64,000 nucleotides of DNA from Sepioteuthis lessoniana (GCA_963585895.1 CAUZXS010005791.1:43501-107500), one strand, 5' to 3'; shown: positions 1-11,124, counted from the first letter of the stretch. The notes: generated by a model from the sequence alone, not told the origin. Program-made: numbers and translations.

Positions 1-387
1 GAGCTCTGCACGGCCATTGGACTGGGGATATGCGACCGAGGATCGTCTGTGCTTTACGCCCCATGTCTGAAGGAATTCCTGGAATGCAGTAGAGGTGAAT
101 GGTTGGCCACCATCTGTACTGATTTCCTCTGGAGTGCCATACGTTTGAAATAGTTGTCGACAGATGGACATTAATTTTGATGTTGTGGCATGGCCTGGTT
201 TCAGATGATATAATATGAGCCAGCCAGTCAATCTGTATGCGCAGGCAAGGTACGTAACGTGCCCAACGTGGAATATGTCCATCACTATTTGTTGGAATGG
301 CCATTCTGGGGATGGTGTCATGGTGATGGGTTCTCGTGGTTGGCTAGGGGCGATGGTCGTACAAATCGAGCAATTCGCTCTAAAGTT
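1..387 (-). pseudogene. Ty3/gypsy integrase core remnant, cut by window edge
   Basis: Read on the minus strand, this stretch continues the neighbouring gypsy pol after a stop and frame changes. Short matches to an integrase core can be read in shifting frames, so the region is decayed. It is truncated by the left window edge, so catalytic completeness cannot be judged. No host gene is visible here. Confidence 0.55.
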
Positions 388-2208
388 TCATATTGAGGCG
401 TTCATTCCCGGCCAATAAACAGAGTCATTAGCTCGAGCTTTCATTCCATCTACGCCTTGGTGGGCTGAGCGTAGGCAGTGCAATATTTTCTTTCTTAAGG
501 GCTTTGGTATTACGATTCTTCTGTCCATTAATACTAGCCCTCTGTCATTGCTAAGTCGGTGTCGCACCTCCCAGAAATCACGGATGTCAGGTTCTGTGAG
601 GTTGCGTTTGGGTGAGAATCCCTGGTTAATCGCATTTATCAGGGTTGTATAGGTCTTGTCATTTCGACCCGATGCCCGAATGTGGTCAGGGGTTATAACA
701 GTGGTGTTGTTATCAATGTTTACTGCAGCTTGAATGGCAGCTAATTCCATTGCAACATCTCTGCTGTTAGAAAGGTGGATATCTTTGGGGGATGGGTTTG
801 TGGGACATATGCTAATGAGCGATTCCACTGTAGCAACTGGGTTGCGGGAAATGGCATCAGCGCCCCTGTGCCACTTGCCTGGGCAATGTTGAATTGAGAA
901 GTGATATCTTAGGCACTTCTCTTTAAGTCTGAAGAGGTGTGGGTTGTTTATTTTGCCAAGGTCCCTGTCGCCAAATATTCCCGTAAGCGGTTGATGGTCG
1001 GTTACTACTATCACATTTGGGCAGCCTATGATAAATAGGCGGCATTTTTCCAATGACCAGGCGATAGCGGCTGCTTCGCCCTCGATGGGTGCATATCGGC
1101 GCTCTGCGTCCGTGCAGAATCTGCTGCCGGCAAATACAATGTGCCACCCGTCAGGACAAAACACTGGGGCTTTCTCGGTGGGGCATGTGCAGTGCTTCTG
1201 TAACAGTAGGAAGCCCATTCCATCCTTGCTCCAGTCAGGTGCTAAGCAGTTCGTTCTATTTATATCAAAAGTGGTGACTCCTTTTTTTACTAGCCCCACT
1301 ATAACTTGTTTAGATTGCTGAAATGCTTTTTCGAGACCTTCATTCCAAACGAAGTTCGAGTTTTTTTTTACAAGTTCTCGAAATGGTAGCATTATAGGGC
1401 TTAATGAGTATGCCCATGCAACTTGGTTGACAAGCCCAAACCAGGACCTTGCATCTGTAATGTTTTTAGGGCTTGGGAAGCTGGAAGTTGCATTCAGCAA
1501 GTTGTTAGAAGGGGTCACTCCTGTTGGTGTTATTTGGAGGCCTCCGAATTGGACTACGTCTTGGCAGAACTGGAATTTATCTTTGTTGATGACTATTCCA
1601 TTCGTCTCGCATAGTGACAAGTAGTCTAGGGTATGGTAGAAGGTGTCTCTTATGGTCTTGTCATAAAGGAGGGTGTCATCAACGACCTTTATTTTGCACG
1701 GGATGTCTTTAATTATCTCATCGTACCTTCGTGTATAGGCGTCACCCGAAGCTACATACCCTTGGGGCATTCTGAGATACATGAAACGACCCCATTCTGT
1801 GATAAAGGTCGTGAGGGGTTGAGATTCTTCATCTAGGGATATTGAATGGTAGCCATCCACCGCGTCCAGGACAGTTTTCTTTGTGTTTGGTGGTACCTGG
1901 AGTGAGAGTTGGAATGGGGAGCTAGTGTGGTGTGTCTCCCGCTTGCATTGGGAATTTAAATGTTGGTAGTGTACCGTTCTCCTTGGTTTCCCGTTTTTTT
2001 TTGCGGTGATTACCATGGTGCTACACCAATCTGTAGGGGTACCAATAGGTACGGGACTGATGATGCCTCTTTTGACATCTTCCCAAAGGGCTTCCTTTAC
2101 CTGCTCCTTGTTGTGATATGGTACTGGAATCGGGTTGTGTCTAGCTTTGGGGGTTGAGCCTTCCTTTAGGTGAATGTGGATTCGAAATCCAATGGGTTCT
2201 TCCCGCAC
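388..2208 (-). pseudogene. Ty3/gypsy-type pol fragment: reverse transcriptase, RNase H, start of integrase
   Basis: A 606-codon open frame. Residues 1-240 are reverse transcriptase with the active-site box VVDDTLLYD (first residue of the usual YVDD changed to V). Residues 310-450 are RNase H, including the segments APDWSKDGMGF and VVTDHQPL. The C-terminus carries an HHCC-type integrase start ending in VYWPGMN. The frame starts directly with RT, so gag and protease are missing. The family copies its RNA to DNA in cytoplasmic particles and integrates it. This copy is non-autonomous but fairly young, because the frame is uninterrupted. Confidence 0.9.
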
Positions 2209-2234
2209 AGGTTTGAATCCTATTCACAGCGCCA

Positions 2235-2630
2235 TGTTGAATCACGAAACACACTTGTAGTCAGTAGCTAGGCTAAGAGCAACATCTTTAGCAAGGCTAA
2301 AACTAAAGTAAATCAGTCCTCAATGAAAGAGCTATTTATGGCACATTGGGAGATTCCAATGTGCACACATTGGCCGGTCCATTCCTTGGATTGTGATTGG
2401 CTAGAACATCTAATTGGATATGTTTGTTCATAAATACCAACCCTGTCAGTAAGCATTAGTCTTGACTATGCTGGACCTCAGGTAAGTGTAGCTGTTATTA
2501 TTGTCACTATTATTGCTGTTGTATATTGTTGCGTTCTACACTGAACATTGCTGGAAAAGTAAAGATGAATTCTTAAGTGACATTCTTCAGTGGACCCCAG
2601 TATTAGCCAACCAGCAATAACTTACTTACA
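2235..2630 (-). mobile_element. Probable long terminal repeat of the gypsy element
   Basis: On the minus strand this block begins TGTAAGTAAG and ends GATTCAACA, giving TG...CA termini. It is followed directly by TGGCGCTGTGAATAGG (2219-2234), which looks like a primer-binding site starting with the usual TGG. A promoter-like CATAAATAG lies inside. The second LTR would be beyond the left edge, so the boundaries rest on termini and PBS only. The RT frame begins within about 25 bp of the PBS. Confidence 0.55.
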
Positions 2631-2850
2631 TCAGCTCTGTGAGGACACAGGATGTAGTTTGGAAAATCTTCCGGAAGCAATGGATATTAAGGACGGACGG
2701 AAAGAGAGTGTCAGGGAAATCTGTGCTGTCATTACGACTTGATGATGATGATAACTGTAATTATGATATAATTATCATGTTAATATAATTATTATAATAG
2801 AAATAATTTTCTTCAGAAGAAAAGTGATTAAGAACAAAACTTTGCGAGGG
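2631..2850. other. Unassigned AT-rich spacer with retroelement-like tail
   Basis: No gene seen. A short GATGATGATGA run at about 2741 and AT-rich sequence follow a segment resembling retroelement 3' tails. Function unknown. Confidence 0.3.
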
Positions 2851-3105
2851 GTCCCCTTTGTATAATGGCGAAAGTGCTGCTCTGTGATCTCAAAGTAAGT
2901 GAATTCAAACTCTAGTGGTGCTATGATGTTTACTTTTAGACTAATGCCGCTTGGTAAAAGAGTATAAGCTCCCTTAGTACCCCAGCTATGGATTAGATAC
3001 TATCACTGCTGTTTTATTACAAGGATAGTTTTGGCATTAAATAACCCACAAAGATTGATATGCCATTAAAGAAAGAAACCAAGTAACTAATCAATAAAAC
3101 TCTTG
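2850..3105 (+). mobile_element. Degenerate tRNA-derived SINE (SINE-B like)
   Basis: A tRNA-like head (degenerate B box near 2903) is followed by the body also seen near 14450 and 14870 (GGTATGAGC...CCCCAGC) and the tail ATTAAATAACCCACAAAGATTGATATG, which ends in a degenerate ATTAAAGAAAGAAACC. It is a non-coding RNA polymerase III type retroposon. Confidence 0.55.
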
Positions 3106-3107
3106 GA

Positions 3108-3680
3108 AAAAGGTATGAGCTCCTTTATCCCATCTCTGCAGAGGGGTAAGACCTCCCCGCCAATGAGTGTCCTAGATATGACACTAAACAATCTAATGGT
3201 GAGTTTCCAGTAATGCTGGAGCTTTGGGGAATGCAGAGCACCTCTTCATTGCCATCACTCCCAACTCCACACTGGCCTGGCGTGGTAGCACCTTATAAGG
3301 GCCCTATCTATGGGTTAAATAGAACTAACGGCATACTTATGCTAAACTGAATTGTTTGACTAAACTGAATACCTTGAAATAGAAATCTTTTTGACAATTA
3401 AACCGTACTTACATTTAAACTGTGTGCTTATGCTAAACTGAATTATTTGAAATTGAACTGTTTTTTGACATTGAAACTGTACTTACACTAAACTGAATTG
3501 TTTAATATAGACTGTTTTGACATTTAACTGTAGAAATGTTCTTCACATTTAAACAGCGTACTTATGCTAAACTGAATTGTTTGAAGTAGAACTATTTTCA
3601 TAAAAATGGATTTGGCGTTAAATAACCTACAAAGGTTGATATGTCATAAAACCCAACCAACCAACCAATCAATCCTTTAT
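3108..3680 (-). mobile_element. TTGG-family dispersed repeat, reverse orientation
   Basis: In reverse orientation it matches copies at 15300, 24960, 25800, 43730, 62400 and 63100. A ~200-bp core (CTCACCATCAGATTG, TCTTACCCCTCTGCAGAG) is joined to several ~65-85-bp subrepeats containing AATTCAGTTTAGCATAAG, ending in the tag AAAACCCAACCAACCAACC. It has no open frame. Confidence 0.75.
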
Positions 3681-3689
3681 TCCACTAGC

Positions 3690-3960
3690 TATAGGTTAAA
3701 TAGTAACACTACTGTCTTTCTACAAGAATGGCTTTAGCATTAGATAATCCATGAACGTTGATATGCCATTAAACAAAAAAGAAAGAAAAATATGATTTCA
3801 GATTATGAGCACATTTTTAAGGAAAAGTTGCCCATCTAATTCTTAAGAGTGGGTAATTTTAAGGAAATACCTGACCATCTTGTGTCTGCATTGAGACCTA
3901 CCTAACAAGAGCACCTTTGGTTATAAGTAATGACCTATGATACTTGAATACAAGATCTTG
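3690..3960 (+). other. SINE tail fragment and unassigned sequence
   Basis: 3690-3780 carries a SINE-type tail (GCATTAGATAATCC...GCCATTAAACAAAAA). 3780-3960 shows no recognisable feature. Confidence 0.35.
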
Positions 3961-4090
3961 GTGGCTGAGCAGCCAAAGTGGTCACGGGACTAGCAACATA
4001 CCACTTTGGCCCTTACTGGGCTAAATTGATGGTCCGAGAGGCTCGACTCAATCAGCTGGTCAATTCAAGCTCTAGCGCTTAAATAGATCA

Positions 4091-4335
4091 GTAAAGTTGG
4101 CAGCCATAGTCGAGGATGCCCCGAAGGCTCTCTTTTTGATAGCTACTACACCAAGGTGTAGGGGAGGGTGCTATTCCTTTCCCAGGATTGACCCACTTTA
4201 CCCTTGTTCCGTACCTTATAATCCTGAGTGTTAAGCAAAGAGGCAACAAGTACCATATTTTGAGTCTTTGGTATGACTCGACCTAGGATTGAACCCCGGT
4301 CTCCTGGACCTTTGGCGAACACTCTATGATTGTCT
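4091..4335 (-). mobile_element. SINE-A, tRNA-derived, reverse orientation
   Basis: Reverse complement of the SINE-A consensus seen at 43500 and 46665: tRNA-like head with B box GGTTCAATCC, then AAAAAATGGTACTTGATG, CTTAACACTCAGCATTATAAGG, GGGTAAAGTGGAGCAA and CCTACACCTCGGTGTAG. The adjoining 3960-4090 is another tRNA-like stretch. Confidence 0.75.
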
Positions 4336-4394
4336 TCAAATTGCTCTATTTTACCTCAAAGGCACCAGGAGGCAGTGGCTGAGGGTCAGTTGCA

Positions 4395-4610
4395 CTGACA
4401 TAGCAATACTTGAAACCATTTAACTATGAAAACAATTAATTTGGATTAGATAGAATTATTAGTGTTATATTGGAATACTTGCAAACATTTAACTGTGTGC
4501 AAACAAATAATCAATATTAAATAGAATTGTTTGTATTAGATTGCAATACTTGAAACCATTTAAGTGTATGCCAACAAATGATTTATACCAAATAGAATTA
4601 TTGAAGTTTG
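4395..4610 (+). repeat. Satellite S, about three diverged ~70-bp units
   Basis: Repeating unit with AATACTTGAAACCATTTAAC, TGTGCAAACAAATGATT and AATAGAATTATTAGTG. The same unit recurs at 5690, 11370 (reverse), 24690 (reverse), 28905, 35652, 46075-46450 (reverse) and 46905. Confidence 0.7.
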
Positions 4611-5689
4611 ATTGTGTAGCAGAAAGAATTTCAAATTTTTGTTTGGCGCATAAATTAATTTTGACCATTATGTTGTATAGCCACATACAACTGCACGTGT
4701 ACATTTACAAATATACACTACATGCAGAAACATCATTAACTATTAATGACGACTTCAACAAACGAACGAACACACTTCTTTATAAAAATATAAATCCCTC
4801 ACACTTTATTTTCGAAAGGATGATGTTTGCTCTGTGTGAGAAATGAGTGGAGACAAGGACCGACTGCTATATTGACCCAAGTTCTTCCTCGCCCATAGCA
4901 GCACTTCTTTTGCATCTTGGCTTGGGTTGCTCAACCGTGGGACACTGAGGGCCTGAAGCCCTCTGTCTGGAGCTGGTTCTCACTTTGGCATCCTGTTTCC
5001 AACTAACTCAAACCGTCTGGGCACCTGGTTATATTATTGTTTAACACCCACCTGCTTCTGCTGTTCTTCCACTTATTTACACAGGTGTATCTCTTGATTG
5101 ACAGCTCAGTCACGGGTCAATATATAACAGTTGTGGGCTCGTCTCATATCTTAACCCAATGAGGGTGACTTTCCCGGGCAACATAAAAGGCGGTGAAAGC
5201 GCATGAATCTTCCTCTTCCTCACATACTTTTTTAAGTAGGACAGACCTGTCCTCTCTTTCTCTTTAACTCCATAGCCGACTGCATCACCATGAGGAGAGC
5301 ACATCTAATTTATGGATCGTTGTGCCTAGGAAATCAATCCTTTATCATTCGTTCAACCCACCTAGACCAACAGCTCCCAGAAGATTTAAATTGGATGTTT
5401 AATTCCGCCTCTGATATCAACTATTTCAATTCCTGCTCTGATATCAGCAACTCGACTTTTGCTTTGACTTCAGCAACTCGATTACTGCTCTGACATCAGC
5501 TACTGTTTTTTTTCTCAACTATCTACGACTTTTTTCTTCTTCCTGCAATTTACAGCACAAGGGTTCTTTCATTCAGGCTGCCATTAAAGCATTGTTGAAA
5601 CTTATCGATATTCATGCCTTCGTCATTTATTTTCCTTCTTTCAGTATAATAGGAGGTACCTTATCTTGCCTTCCTGTTATAACAGGAAT
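4611..5689. other. Unassigned region, possibly an LTR fragment
   Basis: No gene seen and the open frames are short. The middle (about 4800-5640) has moderately GC-rich, promoter-like sequence and could be a decayed solo LTR, but I could not define termini. Confidence 0.25.
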
Positions 5690-5925
5690 CCTTCAAACAA
5701 TTTAATTGTATGCAAACAGAGGATTGATGTTGAAAAGAATTATTATTGTTAGGTAGGAATACTTGAAACCATTTAACTATGTGCCATGAAATCATTATTA
5801 TTTGATAGAATTATTAGACTGGAATATTTGAAACCATTTAACTGTGTATAAACAAATGATTGATATCAAATAGAATTATTAATATTTGATAGCAATACTT
5901 GAAACTAAAAAAACTTAAAAATGTT
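5690..5925 (+). repeat. Satellite S units
   Basis: Three or more diverged ~70-bp units like those at 4395 (GGAATACTTGAAACCATTTA, AAACAAATGATTGATATC). Confidence 0.65.
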
Positions 5926-5969
5926 ATCTAGAAACTATTTGCAAACAAATTATATATCTACAAGGAGCA

Positions 5970-7284
5970 CAAAATAAGTTTCCAGACTTTTTTCGTATGG
6001 GCACTTTTATTGATAGTACGCACATGAAACTCTAGTCCCTTTGAAGTAATCTCCTCCGGCTGCAATGCACTTGTTGTACCATTCCAACAACTTATGGAAT
6101 GCCCCATGGAAGTCCTCTTGTGTAAACGTGTCAATGACCTTTGTCATAGCCCCTTTCATCTCCTCAATTGTCTCATTACGACAGCCTCTAAGTTTTTCCT
6201 TGAGCTTAGGTAATAACCAAAAGTCACAGGGAGCAAGGTCTCAACTATAGGGAGGGTGAGGAACTGACTTGATGCCCATCTTGGTCAAATAGTCTGTGAC
6301 AAGGATGGAGTTGTGGACTGGTGCATTGCCCTGGTGGAAATGCCACTGACCCAATTTGAAGAGTGCTGGCCTCTTCCAACGGAATCTCTTCCTGAACTCC
6401 CTTAAAACCTCAACGTAGTATTCCTTGTTGACTGTCTGTTCAGTGGGAACCCAGTGCATGTAGACCATGCCAGTGCTGTCAAAAAAGGGATCATCAAAAG
6501 TTTGCGGGTGGATTTACTCTGTCTGCCATTCTTGGGTCTGGGAGAGCCAGCATTCTTCCACTGAGAACTCTGTCTCTTGGTCTCTGGGTCATAGCAGTAG
6601 ATCCAGCTTTCATCACAGGTCACTAGAGCATCAAGAACTGCAGGATCTGAATTGATCAGCTCGACCATCTCCCTACTGTCATGTCAACGTCTTTCTTTCT
6701 GATCTTCTCTGGGCACCCTTGGGACAAACTTTGTGCAAATCTTCCGCATCTTCAGTTCCTTGTGAATAATTGTGTGTACAGTTCCGACAGTGACATCAAA
6801 CTGTGCACTTATTGTCTCCATAGACACACGACGGTCCTTATCCATGAAATTCTTTATTTGTCCAATCAACTCTGGTGTTCTGACTTCCTTACTCCTCCCA
6901 CACCTCTCATCATCCCTTACAGACTCCCTGCCTTCCTTGAATCTATGCTTCTCAAAAACTGATGCTCAATTCATGCAAGATGTTCTAAAAGCAGTCTGAA
7001 GCATTCCATACGTTTCTGTGGGATGTTTTGCAACTTTAAAACAGAATTTTATTGCATATCGTTCTTCTAAAGTGTCCCCATGTCCAGATTGCATTTTTGT
7101 AATTCACCAGCTATGAGGATCAGGCTTTAGTAGGGTGTATTCCAATTGCTGCTGTAGCTGTTCATTTGAAGCTGAAATCCTAAAAATTGGTCAGTCATCT
7201 CATAAGATGTATAGCAATAACATAGTGAATTTTCAAATCTACGTCAATTTTAAATGCCTGTACAAAAATGTCTGGAAAATTGTT
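5970..7284 (-). mobile_element. mariner transposon, full length (~1.3 kb) but inactivated
   Basis: The outer ends carry matching inverted termini: ATAAGTTTCCAGACTTTTTT at the left and its complement, with mismatches, at 7261-7284. The second copy at 32140 shares the left terminus and 5' leader. The length fits the family. The encoded transposase would cut and paste DNA at TA dinucleotides. Confidence 0.85.
5995..7094 (-). pseudogene. mariner transposase, broken by stops and frameshifts
   Basis: The start at 7094 reads MQSGH, as in the copy at 32341. The helix-turn-helix half follows in broken frames (6962-6684), then the catalytic half. Visible pieces are WIYCYDPETKRQS (first catalytic Asp region altered) and NAPVHNSILVTDYL...SVPHPPYS...LAPCDFWL. 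Stops interrupt every domain, so it is non-functional. Confidence 0.85.
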
Positions 7285-7296
7285 GAAGGTATCTGG

Positions 7297-7324
<28 letters not shown>

Positions 7325-7327
<3 letters not shown>

Positions 7328-7512
7328 TCTCTTAAAAAACAACAATCAGTCACATTAAGATAACGAATTTATTTTCATCCTGTTAAAAAGCATTAATATA
7401 AATCAATGTTCTAAAAAATTAACTGGACTTCTTCAGTTCAATGCTTTTTAACAGGATGGAAAGAAATTTATTATCATAATGTGATCAATTGTTGTTTTTT
7501 TTTTTTTAAGAG
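7325..7512. repeat. Long inverted repeat (foldback), ~75-bp arms
   Basis: The left arm (TCTCTTAAAAAACAACAATC through CATCCTGTTAAAAAGCATT) is mirrored by the right arm (AATGCTTTTTAACAGGATGG through TTTAAGAGAAAA). The loop carries AACTGGACTTCTTCAG. Similar sequence flanks the Penelope-like elements at 33780 and 44880, so this is probably a Penelope pseudo-LTR end in foldback form. Confidence 0.65.
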
Positions 7513-7666
7513 AAAATTATTTGCTCTGGATTTTATTTTCATTGAGCTCTCAAATGGGATTACTTAAATTTAATATTGTATTTTGAATATTTTATTGGTC
7601 CTGCTTGAAATTATTCCCAACTCTGAATTTACTGGATTAAATAATATCTTATATATATATATATAT

Positions 7667-7870
7667 GGCCTAATGGGTAGAGTGTCCGCCAATAGTCTGG
7701 GAGACTAGGGTTCAAGACTCAAAAAATGGTACTTGATGCTGCCTTGCTTAACACTCAGCAGTATAAGATGGATCAAGGGTAAAGTGGAGCAATTCAGGGA
7801 ATTAATTAGTGCTCTTCCCTACACCTTGGCGTTGTAGCTATTAAAATTGAGCCCTCTGGTCACCTCTTTA
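7667..7870 (+). mobile_element. SINE-A, tRNA-derived
   Basis: Head GGCCTAATGGGTAGAGTG is tRNA A-box-like and GGTTCAAGACTC is a degenerate B box. The body follows the SINE-A consensus through CTACACCTTGGCGTTGTAGC. It is preceded by a (TA)n tract. Confidence 0.75.
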
Positions 7871-8049
7871 TTTTTTATTTATATATACAGGAGTTGGACC
7901 AAATAATGGAAACACCGAGAATATTAGTATCATAATTTTGAAACTCCTACAAAACCTTTTGTTATTTTTACATTTTTTGATTTATTATTAATTTTTCTCA
8001 TCTTATTTTACTAAAATAGTTGTTTTTTTACAGATATCATCAGAAGAAA

Positions 8050-8640
8050 TTAATGTACGTATAACATAAGGGCAGGTAATATTACCATTTATACAAAAAT
8101 GGCAGTTGAGGTTGTTGAGTTCTATTGCTTCTTGTTATATTAAAAGAAAGAACAAATGAGTTGATGAAGATATTGATAGTTTTCAATTTAGAAGTTTTAA
8201 TAACAGCCAGAAAGATAACCCTTGTGCTGTAAGTAATAATATTAAAAGGACTTTTGTGAATAGTTGAGCTGGAATTTAGCATTCAGCCAGAAGTTTCGAG
8301 GTCCAGTTGATTTTGGTGAAAGAAATAATTGATAAGGAATGGTCTCCTAAAGGAAGCAGAGGAACAATGTTGAATGCACTCTCTCATGTTGAAATGTCCA
8401 TCAGTTTGCTGCTGGAATTGGTCCAGGTAAGAGAGATAATGCGCTCTTCTTGTTAAGGCTAGTCTGTCCTGCTGTTAGCAAGTGAGGAAGAGAGGATGAG
8501 GCAGCGATACACAGTCTTTTATATTGCCTGGAGTGGTCATTTAGGCAGAATGGCATCAGTCATTCTCATTGGACAGAATATATGAATTCAAAACTCCAAC
8601 AGCCAAAACAATTCCCACACTAGATAATAATTTGAAATTC
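8050..8640. mobile_element. Probable LTR-like insertion in the Tc1 leader
   Basis: Sequence not expected in a Tc1 leader. It contains TTTTATATTGCC and a promoter-like stretch. No coding frame or clear target duplication was seen, so the boundaries are approximate. Confidence 0.3.
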
Positions 8641-8672
8641 TTTCTTTCTGCTACAAATGAAAATTCATTAAA

Positions 8673-10158
8673 ATGGCAGAGCTATCAGTCTTTAAAAGTG
8701 GTCTAATTGTTGGTATTTGTATGGCAGGCATTAGTGTAACAAAAACTACTGAATTATTTGGTGTAGCGAGGAGTACTGTTTTGAAAGTAATGACAGCATT
8801 TGAGAAAAAAGGACAGACCTCCTCACTGAAGCAAAACTCTGGAAGAAAGTGAAAGCTGTCTTATAGGGACTGTTGGACTCTTACATGGATTGTTAGGAAG
8901 GATCACAATAATACAGTTTTAAGAATTACAGTAGAGCTTAATGACCATCACGAAACCCAGTTTCCTCAAAAACTGTAAGAATGGAGCTGCACAAATCCAG
9001 ATTTTACATGAGGGGTGCAAATCAGAAAACCACTCCTTTCACAAATAAATATTGCAAAGTGTTTAGAGTGAAGTTGAGAAACCTTCAGAACTGGTCCCTA
9101 GAACAGCGGAAGAATATTATTTCTTCAGACAAATCATCCTCTACCTTATTTCTGACATCTGGTTGAGTATATGTGTGGAGACAGCCTAAAAAAAACATTT
9201 AATCCAGGATGTCTTCTTCCAACGGCTAAACATGGAGGAGGCTCTATGATGATTTGGGGGCTATGTCTTGGAAATCTGCCAGCCCAATGATTTCCCTTCT
9301 TGGCAGGATCAAAAGTCAAGACTATTTTGTAAAAGAATAAACCGTACTTCAACAGCAGTAGGGAGATGGGTGACAGCTTTTGAAGAAGGGAGATGAACGA
9401 CTTATAGTGTAACAAAATTTATATACAACAACAACAATAAACAGGGTTTTACACCAAATGGAACAAATAACGAATATATAAGAGTTCAAGGTTCAGATAG
9501 GTGGTAGGGTTTTGTAAGGTTTGTAAGGTTTAGTTGTAAGGTTGTTATAAGGTAAAGTTATAAGGTAAAAGGTGTGAGATAAAGTTATAAGGTAAAGGTT
9601 TAAGGTAAGGTTTGCAGATAAAATGCCTGCTAGAACTTAGCTGTGTGTCCTGTTCCTTTTAACTCAGCACGTGCGTTCATCACTCTTGGCTTCTGGCTGG
9701 TGGAAGGTACCAAATACGTTTGCCGTCAAGGGCTGCTACAAATGAACCTGTTGCTAACCGCAGTGGGAGTGGAAAAAAGAGGAAGAATCTCCAGTTGGAG
9801 TTCTTTTTATAGTGGACACCACATGACCCCCAAGGGGCTGCTGATATTCGGTGAAACAGGATCACCAGTTCCTTAACAAAATTTCTACAAGAATTTTATC
9901 AGATCGAATTCATCCTATGGTTGGGTAACTGTTTTTGGTGGGAAATTCACACAGCTAAAATTGTGTCTGAGTGGCACAAAGAACATTCTAGTGAAGTTGA
10001 GCATTTTATTTGGCCACCACAGTATCCACATCTCAATATTATTGAAAATTTACGGTGCATTTTACAAAAACTAGTAAGGAGTAGATATCCTCCACTATCA
10101 TCACTGAAAGAACTTGACTGTTTTGGTAGAAAAATGAAGAAAAATTCCTCAGGAAACC
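8673..10158 (+). pseudogene. Tc1-like transposase, interrupted
   Basis: The N-terminus MAELSVFKSGLIVGICMAG is a paired-type helix-turn-helix. Next come an NDHHETQFPQKL-type segment, a catalytic stretch reading KHGGGSMMIWG near 9230, and after the insertion IHTAKIVSEWHKEHSSEVEH, WPPQYPHLNIIENL and RYPPLSSLKEL. Stops and the insertion make it non-functional. Established family role: DDE/D cut-and-paste transposase. Confidence 0.8.
9330..9880 (+). mobile_element. Insertion within the Tc1 transposase (LTR-like)
   Basis: Foreign block between two halves of the transposase. It has TGTAACAAAATTTATATAC near its start, AAGGT-rich simple repeats at 9520-9620, and ends near TTCCTTAACA. TG...CA termini suggest a solo LTR, but I could not confirm a target duplication. 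Confidence 0.4.
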
Positions 10159-10189
10159 ATTAAAACTTTGCATGAGTCAATGACGTCCA

Positions 10190-10470
10190 AGGAGGGTAAA
10201 CTGTGTTGCTGTTTGGTATCTGACTCCATTCTGGGGTTTTTTGTTTTTTAGGTGCAAAATTTTGCAGATAAGAAGGCCACAAAAGAATTATATGAAAGAA
10301 GATAGTAATAGATATGAGACAAAGACACACATTTATATTTTTCCTTTATGTCTTGGTTCACTATCATTCAATGGGTGAGGAAATTCTCCCTGAATACAAT
10401 TGAAAGGTGTTAAAAATGCATTAGTCATTTCTTGGGTATATATGTGTCCTTATTTGGTATTTAAATCTTT
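10190..10470 (+). mobile_element. D-family repeat, truncated copy
   Basis: Begins ACTGTGTTGCTGTTTGGTATCTGACTCC and runs to TATTTGGTATTTAAATCTTT. It matches the first ~45% of the fuller copies at 24022, 39163 and 50341. A CCAACCAACCAACC tag follows at about 10486. Confidence 0.65.
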
Positions 10471-10720
10471 AAAATAAAATTCTAACCAACCAACCAACCA
10501 ACCAATCAAATGTATCAAAAGCAATTCTATGTACATTTTTATATGGAAATCAATTTTTAAAAAAACTAAAAATTAGTGTAATCTGTGTTCTTATTCAAAT
10601 ATAGTAGTTTTTCAAATTTGATATATTTTATTAAAACATAATACTTTCACCTGCAGACTTCCATATGTCAATATTCCAATGAAAGCATCCTGATATTTGT
10701 ATTTTTCTTTTTATTTATAG

Positions 10721-10767
10721 TATTATGCCAATGAATGAGTGTGTCAAGTATTTCTACAAATCAACAA
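10721..10767 (+). CDS. AMDHD2: AMDHD2 penultimate coding exon
   Basis: A 47-bp exon bounded by acceptor TTTATTTATAG and donor GTAAGT. It encodes (S)IMPMNECVKYFYKST(N), where the first and last residues are split codons. This matches the family segment that follows the conserved Thr-Leu-Ser-Gly-Ser loop (SIAPMDVCVRHF type in vertebrates). Its exit phase (1) joins in frame to the exon at 12481. The product deacetylates GlcNAc-6-phosphate in amino-sugar recycling in the cytosol. Confidence comes from the in-frame match on both sides of the intron. Confidence 0.85.
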
Positions 10768-10842
10768 GTAAGTAACATTTTTATTTAACTTTTTGTTTCA
10801 TTAAGTTTTGCTTCATTGTAGATTAGGGTTATAGTAATAATA

Positions 10843-11117
10843 TATAATGGTTATCATCGTAGAAAATGGACACAGTGAAACGAGTTCAAACCCTAGACAA
10901 GACTGATTGCATTTCACATAGCACTAATACCCTTGGGAAAGGTATGAATCCAATTATTCTCCCTTCAGCTATGGGTAAATAGTAGAGCAGACTAGGTTCT
11001 TCAGCCTTGGTGAGGCAACTAGACTAGAAGGAAAACTCTGAATTCAAACCTGTTAAACTCTGCTTAAAAATTGACCTCGTGTCATATCTTGCTTGAGTGG
11101 AGGGGTTGGTAAATATA
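10843..11117 (+). mobile_element. SINE-B, tRNA-derived
   Basis: A tRNA-like head with B box GAGTTCAAACCC is followed by GCATTTCACATAGCACTAATACCC, GAATCCAATTATTCTCCC, CTAGACTAGAAGGAAAAC and a GAGGGGTTGGTAAATATATA end. Reverse copies occur at 16060, 33160 and 55436. Confidence 0.75.
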
Positions 11118-11124
11118 TATAGTA

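Larger units (their letters stand above)
7888..10190 (+). mobile_element. Tc1-like DNA transposon with nested insertions
   Basis: The left end CAGGAGTTGGACCAAATAATGG is a typical Tc1-like terminal repeat. The transposase pieces span 8673-10158. The distance from terminus to start codon (~785 bp) and the split of the coding region at about 9330-9880 show at least one and probably two nested insertions. The right terminus is not recognisable and appears lost where a D-family repeat starts at about 10190. Confidence 0.75.

Noticed and set aside
923-2157. Several 60-97-codon frames on both strands
   Set aside because: They are alternative-frame shadows of the gypsy pol frame at 388-2208.
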